Source: Candidatus Poribacteria bacterium (lineage in GTDB: Bacteria; Poribacteria; WGA-4E; WGA-3G). Taken from it: a stretch of 52,923 nucleotides of DNA. Positions within the stretch are counted from its first letter, which is position 1. Every line of letters begins with the position of its first letter. A model generated the notes under the pieces. That model was not told the origin of the DNA. It worked only from the letters and a program-made list of their open reading frames with translations, and searched no databases. Positions 6,841 through 14,379 of the stretch are shown in pieces. The stretch lies in the NCBI GenBank assembly GCA_022823085.1, contig JAJDXV010000054.1, forward strand, positions 1-52,923, given 5' to 3'. The position numbers and the translations under genes were made by a program.

Positions 6841-8451
6841 ATGAGAACCTTTGGAACACAAGGCCGTGTGTATCCGAGCCGACACTACGTCGTGCCACGC
6901 ACCGAGGAGAAAACAGAATTCATCAAACGCGTCAAAGAAGGACGCTATATTGTCCTCTTTGCACCACGACAAACCGGCAAGACAACTTTCTTTCGATTGG
7001 TACTCGATACACTTACCACCGAAGAGCCGAATTACTTCCCTATCCAACTGAATTTTGAGGAATACGAAGACTATACCGCTGCCGAATTTTACTGTAACCT
7101 TTACGAAGACATCTGTGAAGAAATAGAAACCGTTTTTCAGAAGCGAGAAGAAACTCCCCCCAAAGCACTCATCCAATTTTTAGAAAATACAACACTCACC
7201 GACCACGTTTCAATGCGAAGGTTCTTTACACGTTTCGATAGTTTCCTACCAGGCCATAGCGTCGTTCTTATCATTGACGAGTTTGACGCTATTCCGCGCG
7301 AGGCTCTCAAAGGTTTTCTACATTCACTCCGCCGTATTTATCTCACCGATGAGAATCGGTGCCCTCACAGCGTGAGTATCATCGGTGTCAAGAGTATTAC
7401 ACAACTCAGTTATGATCGCTCTGTTTCTCCTTTCAACATCCAAGATGAGTTCAACTTGCCGAATTTCACCTTTGAACAGGTGTGCGAGCTGCTTGGACAA
7501 TATACCGAAGAGGTGGGTCAGCCCTTTGAAGAAGAGGTCATTGCATCCATTCACAAGCAAACTGCGGGGCAGCCTGTGCTTGTGAATCACTTCGCCGAGA
7601 TCCTCACAGAGGCCTTAGATATCCCGAAAACCGAGCCGATTACGATGGCGCACTTTACAACGGCACACGCGCAGCTGCTTGACGAGGACAATGTCAATCT
7701 TACGCATCTGCTGACCAATATCCGCAGAGATAGGCGGTTTGAAACACTCCTGATGAAAATCGCTTCTTATGACATTGGCGTGCGCTTTACGTGGCGCAAT
7801 GAAATCATGAATGAACTTGCGACGTATGGGGTCATTAAAGAAAGTGCTGACGGTATGTGTGAGATTCTCAATCCGATTTATCACTACTGCATCCTACAAG
7901 CATTTAAACCGATCGTAAATGGACTTGAGAATGAATATCTCCCCGCAGGCAATGTTGCGGGCTTTCAGGATTATCTGACATCCGACGGAGATATTGACAT
8001 GGTGACGCTACTCAATAACTTTCAGGCTTTCATTGCACGCGCTGGGTTCCGAGTTTTGCAGGTGCCAGATACACCACAAGAGTTTATTGGACAGCACCTG
8101 TTGTTGGCGTATCTTGACCAATTTGTTCAACTTGTTGGCGATGTAATGTATCTTGAAGTCCAAACGGGACGCGGACGGATGGATCTGCTTATTCACCATA
8201 ATCGGAAAAAGTATATCGTTGAAACGAAGATTTGGGAAGGTGATAATCGCTACCAAGCAGGCAAGAAACAGTTAGCAGCATACCTGAAGTTGGAGGGCAC
8301 AACGGAAGGATACTATATCGTATTTGATCATCGTCAAGAGCCAGAGCCGCGCATAGAAACAGAGACGATAAAGGGAATAACGATTCGGAGTTATGTCATT
8401 CCTGTCATCCAAGAACGCCCTTCAGACGCACATCGCATCACTGAAATATAA
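6841..8451 (+). CDS. AAA-like ATPase with C-terminal PD-(D/E)XK nuclease-like domain
   Basis: Protein of 536 residues. The N-terminal P-loop ATPase (about residues 1-300) has Walker A LFAPRQTGKTTFFR and Walker B SVVLIIDEFDAIP, as in AAA_35 and AAA-ATPase-like families. A winged-helix-like middle follows (TAGQPVLVNHFAEIL, FTWRNEIMNELATYGVI). The C-terminus has YLEVQTGRGRMDLLI and KKYIVETKIWEGD, a D...ExK arrangement typical of the nuclease-like domain in PF08011-type proteins. Start chosen at ATG 6841 behind AGGAGAAAACGAG. Such proteins are abundant in genomes rich in accessory DNA, and their function is not established. It opens an accessory stretch with restriction and toxin-antitoxin remnants, so a defence or DNA-repair role is inference. 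Confidence 0.8.
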   Translation: MRTFGTQGRVYPSRHYVVPRTEEKTEFIKRVKEGRYIVLFAPRQTGKTTFFRLVLDTLTTEEPNYFPIQLNFEEYEDYTAAEFYCNLYEDICEEIETVFQKREETPPKALIQFLENTTLTDHVSMRRFFTRFDSFLPGHSVVLIIDEFDAIPREALKGFLHSLRRIYLTDENRCPHSVSIIGVKSITQLSYDRSVSPFNIQDEFNLPNFTFEQVCELLGQYTEEVGQPFEEEVIASIHKQTAGQPVLVNHFAEILTEALDIPKTEPITMAHFTTAHAQLLDEDNVNLTHLLTNIRRDRRFETLLMKIASYDIGVRFTWRNEIMNELATYGVIKESADGMCEILNPIYHYCILQAFKPIVNGLENEYLPAGNVAGFQDYLTSDGDIDMVTLLNNFQAFIARAGFRVLQVPDTPQEFIGQHLLLAYLDQFVQLVGDVMYLEVQTGRGRMDLLIHHNRKKYIVETKIWEGDNRYQAGKKQLAAYLKLEGTTEGYYIVFDHRQEPEPRIETETIKGITIRSYVIPVIQERPSDAHRITEI

Positions 8452-8503
8452 CTATCAAGTTCAAGTTGACAGAGCAGTCGTTTGTAAAAGGGAGGTTAAT
8501 AAA

Positions 8504-8554
8504 GTGACGAACGAAAACACTTATACCATCGAACAGATCAAGGAACTACTATGA
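8504..8554 (+). CDS. 16-codon ORF with strong Shine-Dalgarno, probably a gene remnant
   Basis: GGAGG at 8491-8495 sits eight bases before GTG 8504, which opens a frame reading VTNENTYTIEQIKELL and then stops. The peptide looks like the first helix of a nucleotidyltransferase-type antitoxin gene whose body has been lost. Alternatively it is a chance ORF. No homologous continuation is visible downstream in any frame. Confidence 0.3.
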   Translation: MTNENTYTIEQIKELL

Positions 8555-8563
8555 TCCGCGAAC

Positions 8564-8941
8564 TTAAAGGTTTTTCGTTGGTTGGCGGTTCAATGCCACG
8601 AGACACGCACGCAACATATCTTCAACTTCCTGCCTCGTATCATCACGCAACGGACCCGATAGTGCCGCACGATACAGGTTCACGGCGCGACTCGGATCTC
8701 CCGCTTTTTTATAACACGATGCTGCACTAATCCGATGTATCGCGCCCTCTAATTCCCGACCGAGGGCATCGAGCATCGGTGCAATATGCACTTCATAGTT
8801 GGCAGCGGTGCGCCAGAGCGGTTGTGCCGTTTCTGTCATACCGACTTCCCACAACGCTTGTGCTTTGGAGAGGATCTCCGATTTTCGATGCATTGTCTCT
8901 TTGAGTTTCTTCGTGTAAGGTTCGGTTTTTTGGGTAGACAT
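8564..8941 (-). CDS. Small helical protein of unknown function (TPR-like)
   Basis: Not recognised as a named family. From the ATG at 8941 the protein has 125 residues; GGAG lies seven bases upstream, which favours this start over the ATG at 8965. It is all-helical in appearance. The C-terminal half (AAANYEVHIAPMLDALGREL, then ISAASCYKKAGDPSRAVNLY) has the A/G/Y spacing of tetratricopeptide units. No signal peptide or membrane segment. It could be a soluble adaptor. Its neighbours are an ATPase-nuclease gene (opposite strand) and small orphan genes. Confidence 0.6.
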   Translation of the reverse strand: MSTQKTEPYTKKLKETMHRKSEILSKAQALWEVGMTETAQPLWRTAANYEVHIAPMLDALGRELEGAIHRISAASCYKKAGDPSRAVNLYRAALSGPLRDDTRQEVEDMLRACLVALNRQPTKNL

Positions 8942-8965
8942 ATCTTCGCTCCATCCATAAGTCAA

Positions 8966-9255
8966 CTCTCATTGTTATCAATTCAGAAAACACAATTTGT
9001 GTTATAGCACAATCCCAGAGATTTGATTATGTCCTCCCTTCTGAAGTAATGGTCAATAAAATCTACGGAAGTCGAGCAGATTGTGGTATTATGGATGGCA
9101 GAGAATTTGAATTTGACCATGAATTCGTTTGGGAAAAATATACAATGGAGTTTGATTTGTACATCTCTGAAACACCCACACGCCCGATTGCGATCTTACG
9201 AAATCGGGTATTACATTCTTTAAGATATTGCTGAAATGCCTCATCTGTGATGTGT
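8966..9255. other. Intergenic region without a convincing gene
   Basis: A 61-codon plus-strand frame (9049-9234) exists but has no clear ribosome binding site and no recognisable domain. The minus strand has a frame of similar length with no start signal. I would not annotate either. Confidence 0.5.
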
Positions 9256-9567
9256 TCAACCCATACTCCTTACCGGAAACGTAAGAGTCCCCACTATCCC
9301 CTTCATTTCCGGGGCTGAAAGTGCTTGATTGAGCAAAGCGTGCAGATCCTTATAACCTCGCTCACACTCCGATTTAGTACCATGAAACCTCATTTGCCTT
9401 GATTGATGTATGATAAACAACCCGTATTCATGACCGCGGGAATCCATTTCTTGAGAACTCAAAGCTCTAACATATATCTCTAAAATTCCATCAATGTTGA
9501 GTAACACATTATCCGGCAGCCTTGGATGACCAGCATTTTGAGGCATCGAAAATTCAATAAAATTCAC
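9256..9567 (-). CDS. Hypothetical protein, 103 residues
   Basis: No known family recognised. It starts at GTG 9567, with GGAG eight bases upstream, supporting a real gene. The sequence is soluble and mixed alpha/beta: NVLLNIDGILEIYVRAL, then GHEYGLFIIHQSRQMRFHGT, then CERGYKDLHALLNQAL. The short strands followed by a C-terminal helix resemble a small regulatory or binding domain, but no function can be given. It lies 21 bp downstream of a small membrane-anchored coiled-coil gene on the same strand and may be co-transcribed with it. Confidence 0.55.
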   Translation of the reverse strand: MNFIEFSMPQNAGHPRLPDNVLLNIDGILEIYVRALSSQEMDSRGHEYGLFIIHQSRQMRFHGTKSECERGYKDLHALLNQALSAPEMKGIVGTLTFPVRSMG

Positions 9568-9588
9568 AATAAATTCTCCGTTAGGGCT

Positions 9589-9963
9589 TCATCCTACAAT
9601 ATGACTCTCGGCACCAAATCGTTCAGCGATTATGCTGATTTGTTCCTCTAACCTTTCAATCCTTTCGGTTTGTGCTTTTTGCCCTCTTTCTCGCCAAGCC
9701 ATAACGATTTGAGGTACACCAACTGCGAGAATAACTAAAGCCACTAAAGCTATCACCAAATTCGATATCAGGTTCAACCGTTTATCCATTTCATTGACTT
9801 TGTCATTGACATTTTTTATTTTTAGATCAACATGCTCTTTCACACGCTCCTCAGATTCTTTGACAATTGAACGAATCTTATCAAGATCGTCTACACTTAG
9901 TTCGCTGAACACAGGTGTTATAAAAATAAAAAACGCAGTCGTAGAAATCAAGATTAATTTCAT
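9589..9963 (-). CDS. Small exported membrane protein with coiled coil
   Basis: Protein of 124 residues. Layout: signal peptide (1-20, ending TPVFS), a charged helix with heptad pattern (about 22-65; SIVKESEERVKEHVDLKIKN and VNDKVNEMDKRL), a transmembrane helix (about 67-90; NLVIALVALVILAVGVPQIV) and a cytosolic helical tail rich in E/R (about 93-117). It starts at ATG 9963 behind GGAGGG, a strong ribosome binding site. The form suggests a small inner-membrane sensor or scaffold. No family name recognised. Probably in an operon with the 103-residue gene downstream. Confidence 0.65.
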   Translation of the reverse strand: MKLILISTTAFFIFITPVFSELSVDDLDKIRSIVKESEERVKEHVDLKIKNVNDKVNEMDKRLNLISNLVIALVALVILAVGVPQIVMAWRERGQKAQTERIERLEEQISIIAERFGAESHIVG

Positions 9964-9981
9964 TTTACCCTCCTTCCGTAA

Positions 9982-10880
9982 TTACAGAATACCATGCATT
10001 ATATAATCTTGCAATGGAAAAATGGCTAACCTGTTACGCATTGAGATCTTTCTGAAAATATAACTCACATTTAAACACTTTTCGGTGATTTTGTCAGTTA
10101 CCAAGGCATGTTGCCATGTCGGACTCTTTACAATGCGACAGACACAGATAGCAAGATTTGTCGTGTGGTGCAGATGCCGCATAATATCCTGACGTGCTTC
10201 TCTATGAAAGCCGGCTGACTGTCCTGTGTAGTACGTCCATCGCGTATCAAAAGGACGATACTGAAGTTTTGCCAGATGCTGTTCTATGTCTGGATGATTA
10301 CGGATGTCCGCTTGGGCAAAACGTACCTGCCAATCTCGACTATCTTTTCGCAAGTTGTACTTTTTCCTCGCCTCGTTTTCAGCAAGGGAAACAAAATCGG
10401 TTACCGTTTCGCGCACCTCTTCAGCAGTCTGATGAATTGTTAGTTTATCGCGTCCGGTGACAATGGCAACCTGACCAGTTTGAAAGATGTCGGGAACCGA
10501 CCATCCACTTTCGTATTCGGCACTATAGTCTGTTACCTGCGGAGCAACTCGGTCGGGACGTTTCCGAGAAGTGTTGCGATGTCGTCGAGAGTGTAGGTGT
10601 TGAGGTCTCTGCCATATCTCTCCGCTTCGATATAACCGATGGGGAGCAGCCCTTCTACTGCAATGAAATCGGGTCTCCCGATCTGGTTGCGTCCTCTCGG
10701 TTCTTGTGTGAGTCGTACTGTGTTTCTATCGAAATAGTCAGTAAAGAGTTTTTCAAGAAACGTTTGGAGATGTGGGAACAGTGAGAGTTCTGGGGTCGCT
10801 TCGGCGGTGTTTCGCGTGTGTTGGATGTTTTGTAGATAGCGGTCGCTGTGTGTTTGGAAACGCATGTGGATATTATACAC
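9982..10880 (-). pseudogene. Remnant of a type ISP restriction-modification enzyme
   Basis: Two pieces of one large enzyme remain. The upstream piece (10880 to 10533) encodes an N-terminal segment with LSLFPHLQTFLEKLFTDYF, PDFIAVEGLLPIGYIEAERY and GRDLNTYTL, the nuclease end of type ISP enzymes, then stops. The downstream piece (about 10550 to 9982, a shifted frame) encodes the C-terminal region: ESGWSVPDIFQTGQVAIVTG, RDKLTIHQTAEEVRETVTDF and YRPFDTRWTYYTGQSAGFHR. The C-terminal frame runs open past the apparent start at 10416, so the true junction lies near 10535-10550. The methyltransferase and translocase middle, several hundred residues in intact members, is deleted. Non-functional as an R-M enzyme. 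Confidence 0.8.
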
Positions 10881-10931
10881 TTTTTATGTCTGAGGTGCAA
10901 GCCTTTTTCTTGGTATATAGTTTCAGAACGT

Positions 10932-10960
10932 TTGATAATCTGTAGGAAATGTGTTATACT
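10932..10960 (+). promoter_or_regulatory. Predicted sigma-70 promoter of the MNT-HEPN gene
   Basis: TTGATA (10932-10937) and TATACT (10955-10960) are separated by exactly 17 bp. An AAGGAGG ribosome binding site follows at 10972-10978, just before ATG 10986. Confidence 0.75.
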
Positions 10961-10985
10961 TGAATTAATACAAGGAGGTCTCGTA

Positions 10986-11753
10986 ATGGTTACCCGAGAA
11001 GAGATTCAAGCGACATGTGACGACATCGTGCGTGAATTCGCGCCGCTACAAGTGATTCTTTTTGGGTCTTATGCCTACGGCACGCCGACGGAGGATTCGG
11101 ACGTAGACCTGCTCGTCGTGATGGATATTCCGAAGTCGGAATTTCTTAATAAGGCTATAGAGATCCGACAACGTATCTCATACCATTTTGGTCTGGATCT
11201 GTTGGTGCGTTCACCGGAAGAGATCGCGTATCGGGTCTCCTATAACGATTGGTTTCTTCGTGAGATTACCGAAAAAGGGGAGTTGCTTCATGGATCCGAG
11301 GCAAACTGCGATATTAAAAACCTACAAAATACAGATTATCGAACAGGTTTTCTTAAAACCGGCGAGGACTGCATGAATCCGCTAACATTGGAATGGATAG
11401 AGAAGGCTGAAGTCAGCTATCAGACAGCAAAATTGCTCCAGCAACCTCCAGACCCGATCTTTGACGCTATCTGTTTTTATGTCGAGCAGTGTATTGAAAA
11501 ATATCTTAAGGCATGGCTTCAGGAGGCGAACATCCGTTTTCAGAAGATTCACGACCTCAAAGAGTTATTGGATATAATTGTACCGATACTTCCGTCTTGG
11601 CAGCATTGGCAACCTGACTTTAAGTTGATAACAGAATATGCTGTGAAATTCCGCTATCCTGGAGCTTCAGCGACTGCCGACAATATACAATACGCCATGC
11701 ACATCTGTGATGAGGTGCGTCAAACCGTTCGGACACAACTAAAACTGCGTTAA
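10986..11753 (+). CDS. Fused MNT nucleotidyltransferase-HEPN protein
   Basis: One uninterrupted frame of 255 residues joins the antitoxin-type nucleotidyltransferase and the HEPN toxin-type domain that are usually separate neighbouring genes (MntA-HepT class). Residues 1-100: GSYAYGTPTEDSDVDLLVVM, with the GSx10DxD catalytic pattern and a third Asp in FGLDLLV. Residues 130-255: HEPN helices with WIEKAEVSYQTAKLL, FYVEQCIEKYLKAWL and RFQKIHDL, which fits the Rx4-6H ribonuclease motif. MntA enzymes AMPylate and silence HepT RNase. An internal ATG at 11373 preceded by GAGGA could start a separate HEPN protein. The linker of about 28 residues (SEANCDIKNLQ...) looks non-native, so the fusion may come from a lost stop or frameshift. 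Confidence 0.85.
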   Translation: MVTREEIQATCDDIVREFAPLQVILFGSYAYGTPTEDSDVDLLVVMDIPKSEFLNKAIEIRQRISYHFGLDLLVRSPEEIAYRVSYNDWFLREITEKGELLHGSEANCDIKNLQNTDYRTGFLKTGEDCMNPLTLEWIEKAEVSYQTAKLLQQPPDPIFDAICFYVEQCIEKYLKAWLQEANIRFQKIHDLKELLDIIVPILPSWQHWQPDFKLITEYAVKFRYPGASATADNIQYAMHICDEVRQTVRTQLKLR

Positions 11754-11811
11754 TATTGAAAACGGAAACGAACTTGACACATACTGATCACCACGTCTCA
11801 GTAAAAAACAG

Positions 11812-12534
11812 ATGCCTAAAAAATGCCATTTTATCATTACAATATTACCCGTAGTGCTTCTACTCCAAACGGTTCATGCTGCACCGTTGCAGACACTCTC
11901 GTTAGATTTCACACGCGAACTCACCGAAAAGGGTTCAGCGGAACACATCGCAGGCACGCTTCACTACGACCTGAAATCATCGCGCGTCGTTGTTGAAGTC
12001 ATGAAACCGCTTAAACAGATAATGATTGTGAAGGGTAAAGTGCTGGAGATTTATTATCCTGAGCAACAACAGGCGTTCCGTTTTATCTCCGAGGGACCCA
12101 TCCCGCTCCCGTTTATTGAATCTATCCTTCAAGCGACACAAGCGGAGTACGGTTTGACGGCTCTAATGGGATACACGCTTGATAAACATGAGGTGGTGGA
12201 CAAAGTGCTCTATACCTATTGGAATCCACCTGAAAAAGACAGAGAGACGCTCGGTCCTGTCATTCTCGGCATGCGTGAGGATCGGCTCATCTCGGCAGAA
12301 GTCAAAAACCCGTTGGGATATATCGTTGCGAGAACACGCTATAAGGCGCACAAAGAGATCGGCAGCAGTTATATCCCGATGCAAGTTACCGCCAGTACCT
12401 ACGGTGAGAAGTCTGAAGTGCTACGGCATGAGAAGATTCTCTATAGTAACCCGCAAGCAAACGTGAAACCGATAAACCCGATTTTTAATTTTACAATTCC
12501 TGCGTCCGTAGCGGTGAAGGAGATGAAATGGTAA
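11812..12534 (+). CDS. LolA-like outer-membrane lipoprotein carrier/sorting protein
   Basis: Protein of 240 residues with a cleavable signal peptide (1-23, ending VHA). The mature part looks like the LolA/LolB half-barrel: LSLDFTRELTEKGSAEHIAG, then a strand repeat ending VVVEVMKPLKQIMIVKGKVL, EIYYPEQQQAFRF, and a late VKNPLGYIVARTRYKAHKEI. LolA proteins ferry lipoproteins across the periplasm. This one has diverged and sits in an operon with yidD rather than with lolCDE, so it may serve a specific cargo. Its stop overlaps the yidD start. Family assignment by pattern recognition. Confidence 0.7.
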   Translation: MPKKCHFIITILPVVLLLQTVHAAPLQTLSLDFTRELTEKGSAEHIAGTLHYDLKSSRVVVEVMKPLKQIMIVKGKVLEIYYPEQQQAFRFISEGPIPLPFIESILQATQAEYGLTALMGYTLDKHEVVDKVLYTYWNPPEKDRETLGPVILGMREDRLISAEVKNPLGYIVARTRYKAHKEIGSSYIPMQVTASTYGEKSEVLRHEKILYSNPQANVKPINPIFNFTIPASVAVKEMKW

Positions 12535-12971
12535 ATTATCCTGTTTGTCGCCCCCTTCTTCTGTTCTCTGTATGCTGTTTGTCCGTTTTAATCTTTGTCT
12601 CTCCGGTGCTTGCCGATGACGCGGCTGATCTCGCGTTTATCCGAGAAGCCAACCCAATGGCAACACCGAAACCGAAGGAACTTGTCCGTTTCAACCCACA
12701 AGAGGTTTCCGAACTGAAACTCGTTGCGACCGGACTGATCCGCTTGTATCAGAAGTTCATTTCAAGCCAAGACGGTCCGACATGCAGTTTCGTACCGAGT
12801 TGTTCACGTTTCGGTATGGGATGTATACAGGAATATGGGATGTTCCGCGGTATACTGCTCACGGCTGACAGGCTCATCCGATGTAACGGTTCACAATCGA
12901 ACCATTATCATAGAGATAGCGTGACAGGTAAATATGTTGACCCCGTTTCGGATTACGCTGTGCAAAAATAA
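12528..12971 (+). CDS. yidD: YidD family membrane protein insertion efficiency factor
   Basis: YidD assists YidC in membrane insertion. The core here is LIRLYQKFISSQDGPTCSFV, PSCSRFGMGCIQEYGMFRG, then LLTADRLIRC, matching the family pattern C-x-F/Y-x-PSCS...G...RLIRC. At 147 residues it is longer than E. coli YidD (about 85), because it has a signal peptide or membrane anchor (1-29) and an extra 40-residue N-terminal region. That points to a periplasm-facing paralogue rather than the rpmH-rnpA-yidD housekeeping copy. Translation starts at ATG 12528 behind GAAGGAG, overlapping the end of the lolA-like gene. Confidence 0.85.
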   Translation: MVNYPVCRPLLLFSVCCLSVLIFVSPVLADDAADLAFIREANPMATPKPKELVRFNPQEVSELKLVATGLIRLYQKFISSQDGPTCSFVPSCSRFGMGCIQEYGMFRGILLTADRLIRCNGSQSNHYHRDSVTGKYVDPVSDYAVQK

Positions 12972-13019
12972 AGATTTTCAGACGGTAGGTGTGCGCTCCG
13001 ATTACACATGCAATTACCT

Positions 13020-13048
13020 TTGACTTTTAACGTGCGAGTAGGTATAAT
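13020..13048 (+). promoter_or_regulatory. Predicted sigma-70 promoter
   Basis: TTGACT (13020-13025) and TATAAT (13043-13048) separated by 17 bp, 25 bp upstream of the TTG start at 13073. It would give the small membrane protein and the TPR gene their own transcript within the lolA-yidD cluster. Confidence 0.7.
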
Positions 13049-13072
13049 ATAAATACTGAGGGAGAGTGTCTA

Positions 13073-13495
13073 TTGAAGAAACAGAGAGCTACACTTTTAT
13101 CAACGCCTCAAGCTTGGATAAGTTTGGAGATTATCCTCCTTTTCTTTTTAGAAATCGTCTACGCGATAATCTTCTGGCGATACGAAAGTGCAAAAGATCA
13201 AGCAACTATGGAGGCAGTTATTGCAACTGCCCGGAATGTTTCTGTGTGTATACTGCCAACGATTGTTGGTATTGTCGGTATGTTTGAGATTGGAGGTGAA
13301 ATTATGATTCGCTTTACACGTCTGATGCAAGATGCAATCGCCCAAGGGATCGCCCAAGGGATCGCCCAAGGCAAAGCTGAAGTTTACCGAGCTTGGCATG
13401 CCGATTGGGAGAAACGACGACAGGCAGCAGCGGAGAAAGGTGTTCCTTTTGATGAACCGCCACCGCCTAAACCTGAGGATATTACCGAGGATTGA
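13073..13495 (+). CDS. Small membrane protein with IAQG tandem repeat
   Basis: Protein of 140 residues starting at TTG 13073 behind GGGAGAG. Two hydrophobic segments (about 15-36 and 53-75) predict an inner-membrane hairpin. They are followed by three copies of IAQG (about residues 89-100), encoded by a 12-bp DNA tandem repeat, and by an amphipathic charged helix EVYRAWHADWEKRRQAAAEK with a Pro-rich tail. Similar GxAxG-repeat tails occur in small uncharacterised proteins of this kind of genome. Its stop overlaps the ATG of the TPR gene (TGATG). Function unknown. Confidence 0.6.
   Translation: MKKQRATLLSTPQAWISLEIILLFFLEIVYAIIFWRYESAKDQATMEAVIATARNVSVCILPTIVGIVGMFEIGGEIMIRFTRLMQDAIAQGIAQGIAQGKAEVYRAWHADWEKRRQAAAEKGVPFDEPPPPKPEDITED
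13337..13371. repeat. 12-bp tandem repeat in coding sequence (3 copies)
   Basis: atcgcccaaggg is repeated three times, the last copy ending in c instead of g. In frame it encodes IAQG-IAQG-IAQG. Copy-number change would add or remove four residues without a frameshift. Confidence 0.85.
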
Positions 13496-14379
13496 TGAAC
13501 AATAGACAAAAACTAAAATTCGCGTTCATATTTCTCCTCAGTCCGCTCTTCCTATCTGTTGTGAGTGCCGAGACACCTCCCGATTACTATAGCCCCAAAA
13601 ATATACGTAAGTTCGCTGACTACCTATATGAACAGGGCGACTATCTCCGCGCTGTCGGTGAGTACCAACGCTATCTTTTTTATCGACCCCAAGAGAGCGA
13701 GGCGATTAATTATAGGATCGCAGTCTGTTATCGCTTCGGCGGTAAATCGGCGCAAGCGATCCAGAGTTTTGAGACGCTTTTACGGACGTATCCCGAAGGT
13801 CAATACACAAGCCGAATCTATTACCAGATCGGTGCGACCTATTTCCTGATGGACCGGTATGATCAGTCTGCTCGGTTTTTAAGTGACGCACTGCCTCGTA
13901 TAACGGATGGACAACAGCACGCCGAAGCGGAACAGCTGATCGGACTCTCTTATCTGAGGCAAAAACGGTGGTCTGAGGCGGGTGAAATTTTTAAGGGGTT
14001 GCAAGGGGCAGATATAATACGGGTGAGAGAGAAGGCGGCGGTGTATAATATCTATGCCGAAAACGGAGAGAAGTTACCGACGCGTAGCCCTTTTTTCGCG
14101 GGGCTGCTTTCTACAGTTGTCCCTGGTGCCGGACGGCTCTATACCGGTCGCCTCGCTGATGCACTGAACACGCTATTCACTGTCGGTTTAACAGGTTGGC
14201 AGGCTTATGACGGTTTTCGTAGAGACGGACTCGCATCGGTGAAAGGTTGGACGCTCGGCACGCTTTGTGGTGTCTTCTATGTAGGGAACATCTACGGCTC
14301 TGTGATTTCGGCCCGTGTTTACAACCGTCACGTAACAGATGAATTTTTGGCGACATTGTTTATAGAGTTGCCGTATTAA
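13495..14379 (+). CDS. TPR-repeat membrane protein (DUF5683-like C-terminus)
   Basis: Protein of 294 residues. It has a signal peptide (about 1-27, ending VSA) and tetratricopeptide units over residues 35-190 (ADYLYEQGDYLRAVGEYQRY, IAVCYRFGGKSAQAIQSFE, IGATYFLMDRYDQSARFLS). The C-terminal membrane module contains LLSTVVPGAGRLYTGRLADA, then hydrophobic helices. The P-G-A-G-x-x-Y-x-G-x-x-x-D-A motif is shared with the protein at 30985-31842 and with YidD-linked TPR proteins I recall from other phyla. The ATG at 13495 overlaps the preceding stop. Its position after lolA and yidD suggests a role in envelope protein assembly, which is inference. The gene converges with a glycoside hydrolase gene, their ends overlapping by four bases. 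Confidence 0.75.
   Translation: MNNRQKLKFAFIFLLSPLFLSVVSAETPPDYYSPKNIRKFADYLYEQGDYLRAVGEYQRYLFYRPQESEAINYRIAVCYRFGGKSAQAIQSFETLLRTYPEGQYTSRIYYQIGATYFLMDRYDQSARFLSDALPRITDGQQHAEAEQLIGLSYLRQKRWSEAGEIFKGLQGADIIRVREKAAVYNIYAENGEKLPTRSPFFAGLLSTVVPGAGRLYTGRLADALNTLFTVGLTGWQAYDGFRRDGLASVKGWTLGTLCGVFYVGNIYGSVISARVYNRHVTDEFLATLFIELPY

Noticed and set aside
9049..9234. 61-codon plus-strand ORF
   Set aside because: No Shine-Dalgarno, no domain, composition like non-coding DNA.
10848..10985. N-terminal extension of the MNT-HEPN protein
   Set aside because: The ATG at 10986 has a consensus AAGGAGG and lies downstream of a consensus promoter; the extension would overlap that promoter.
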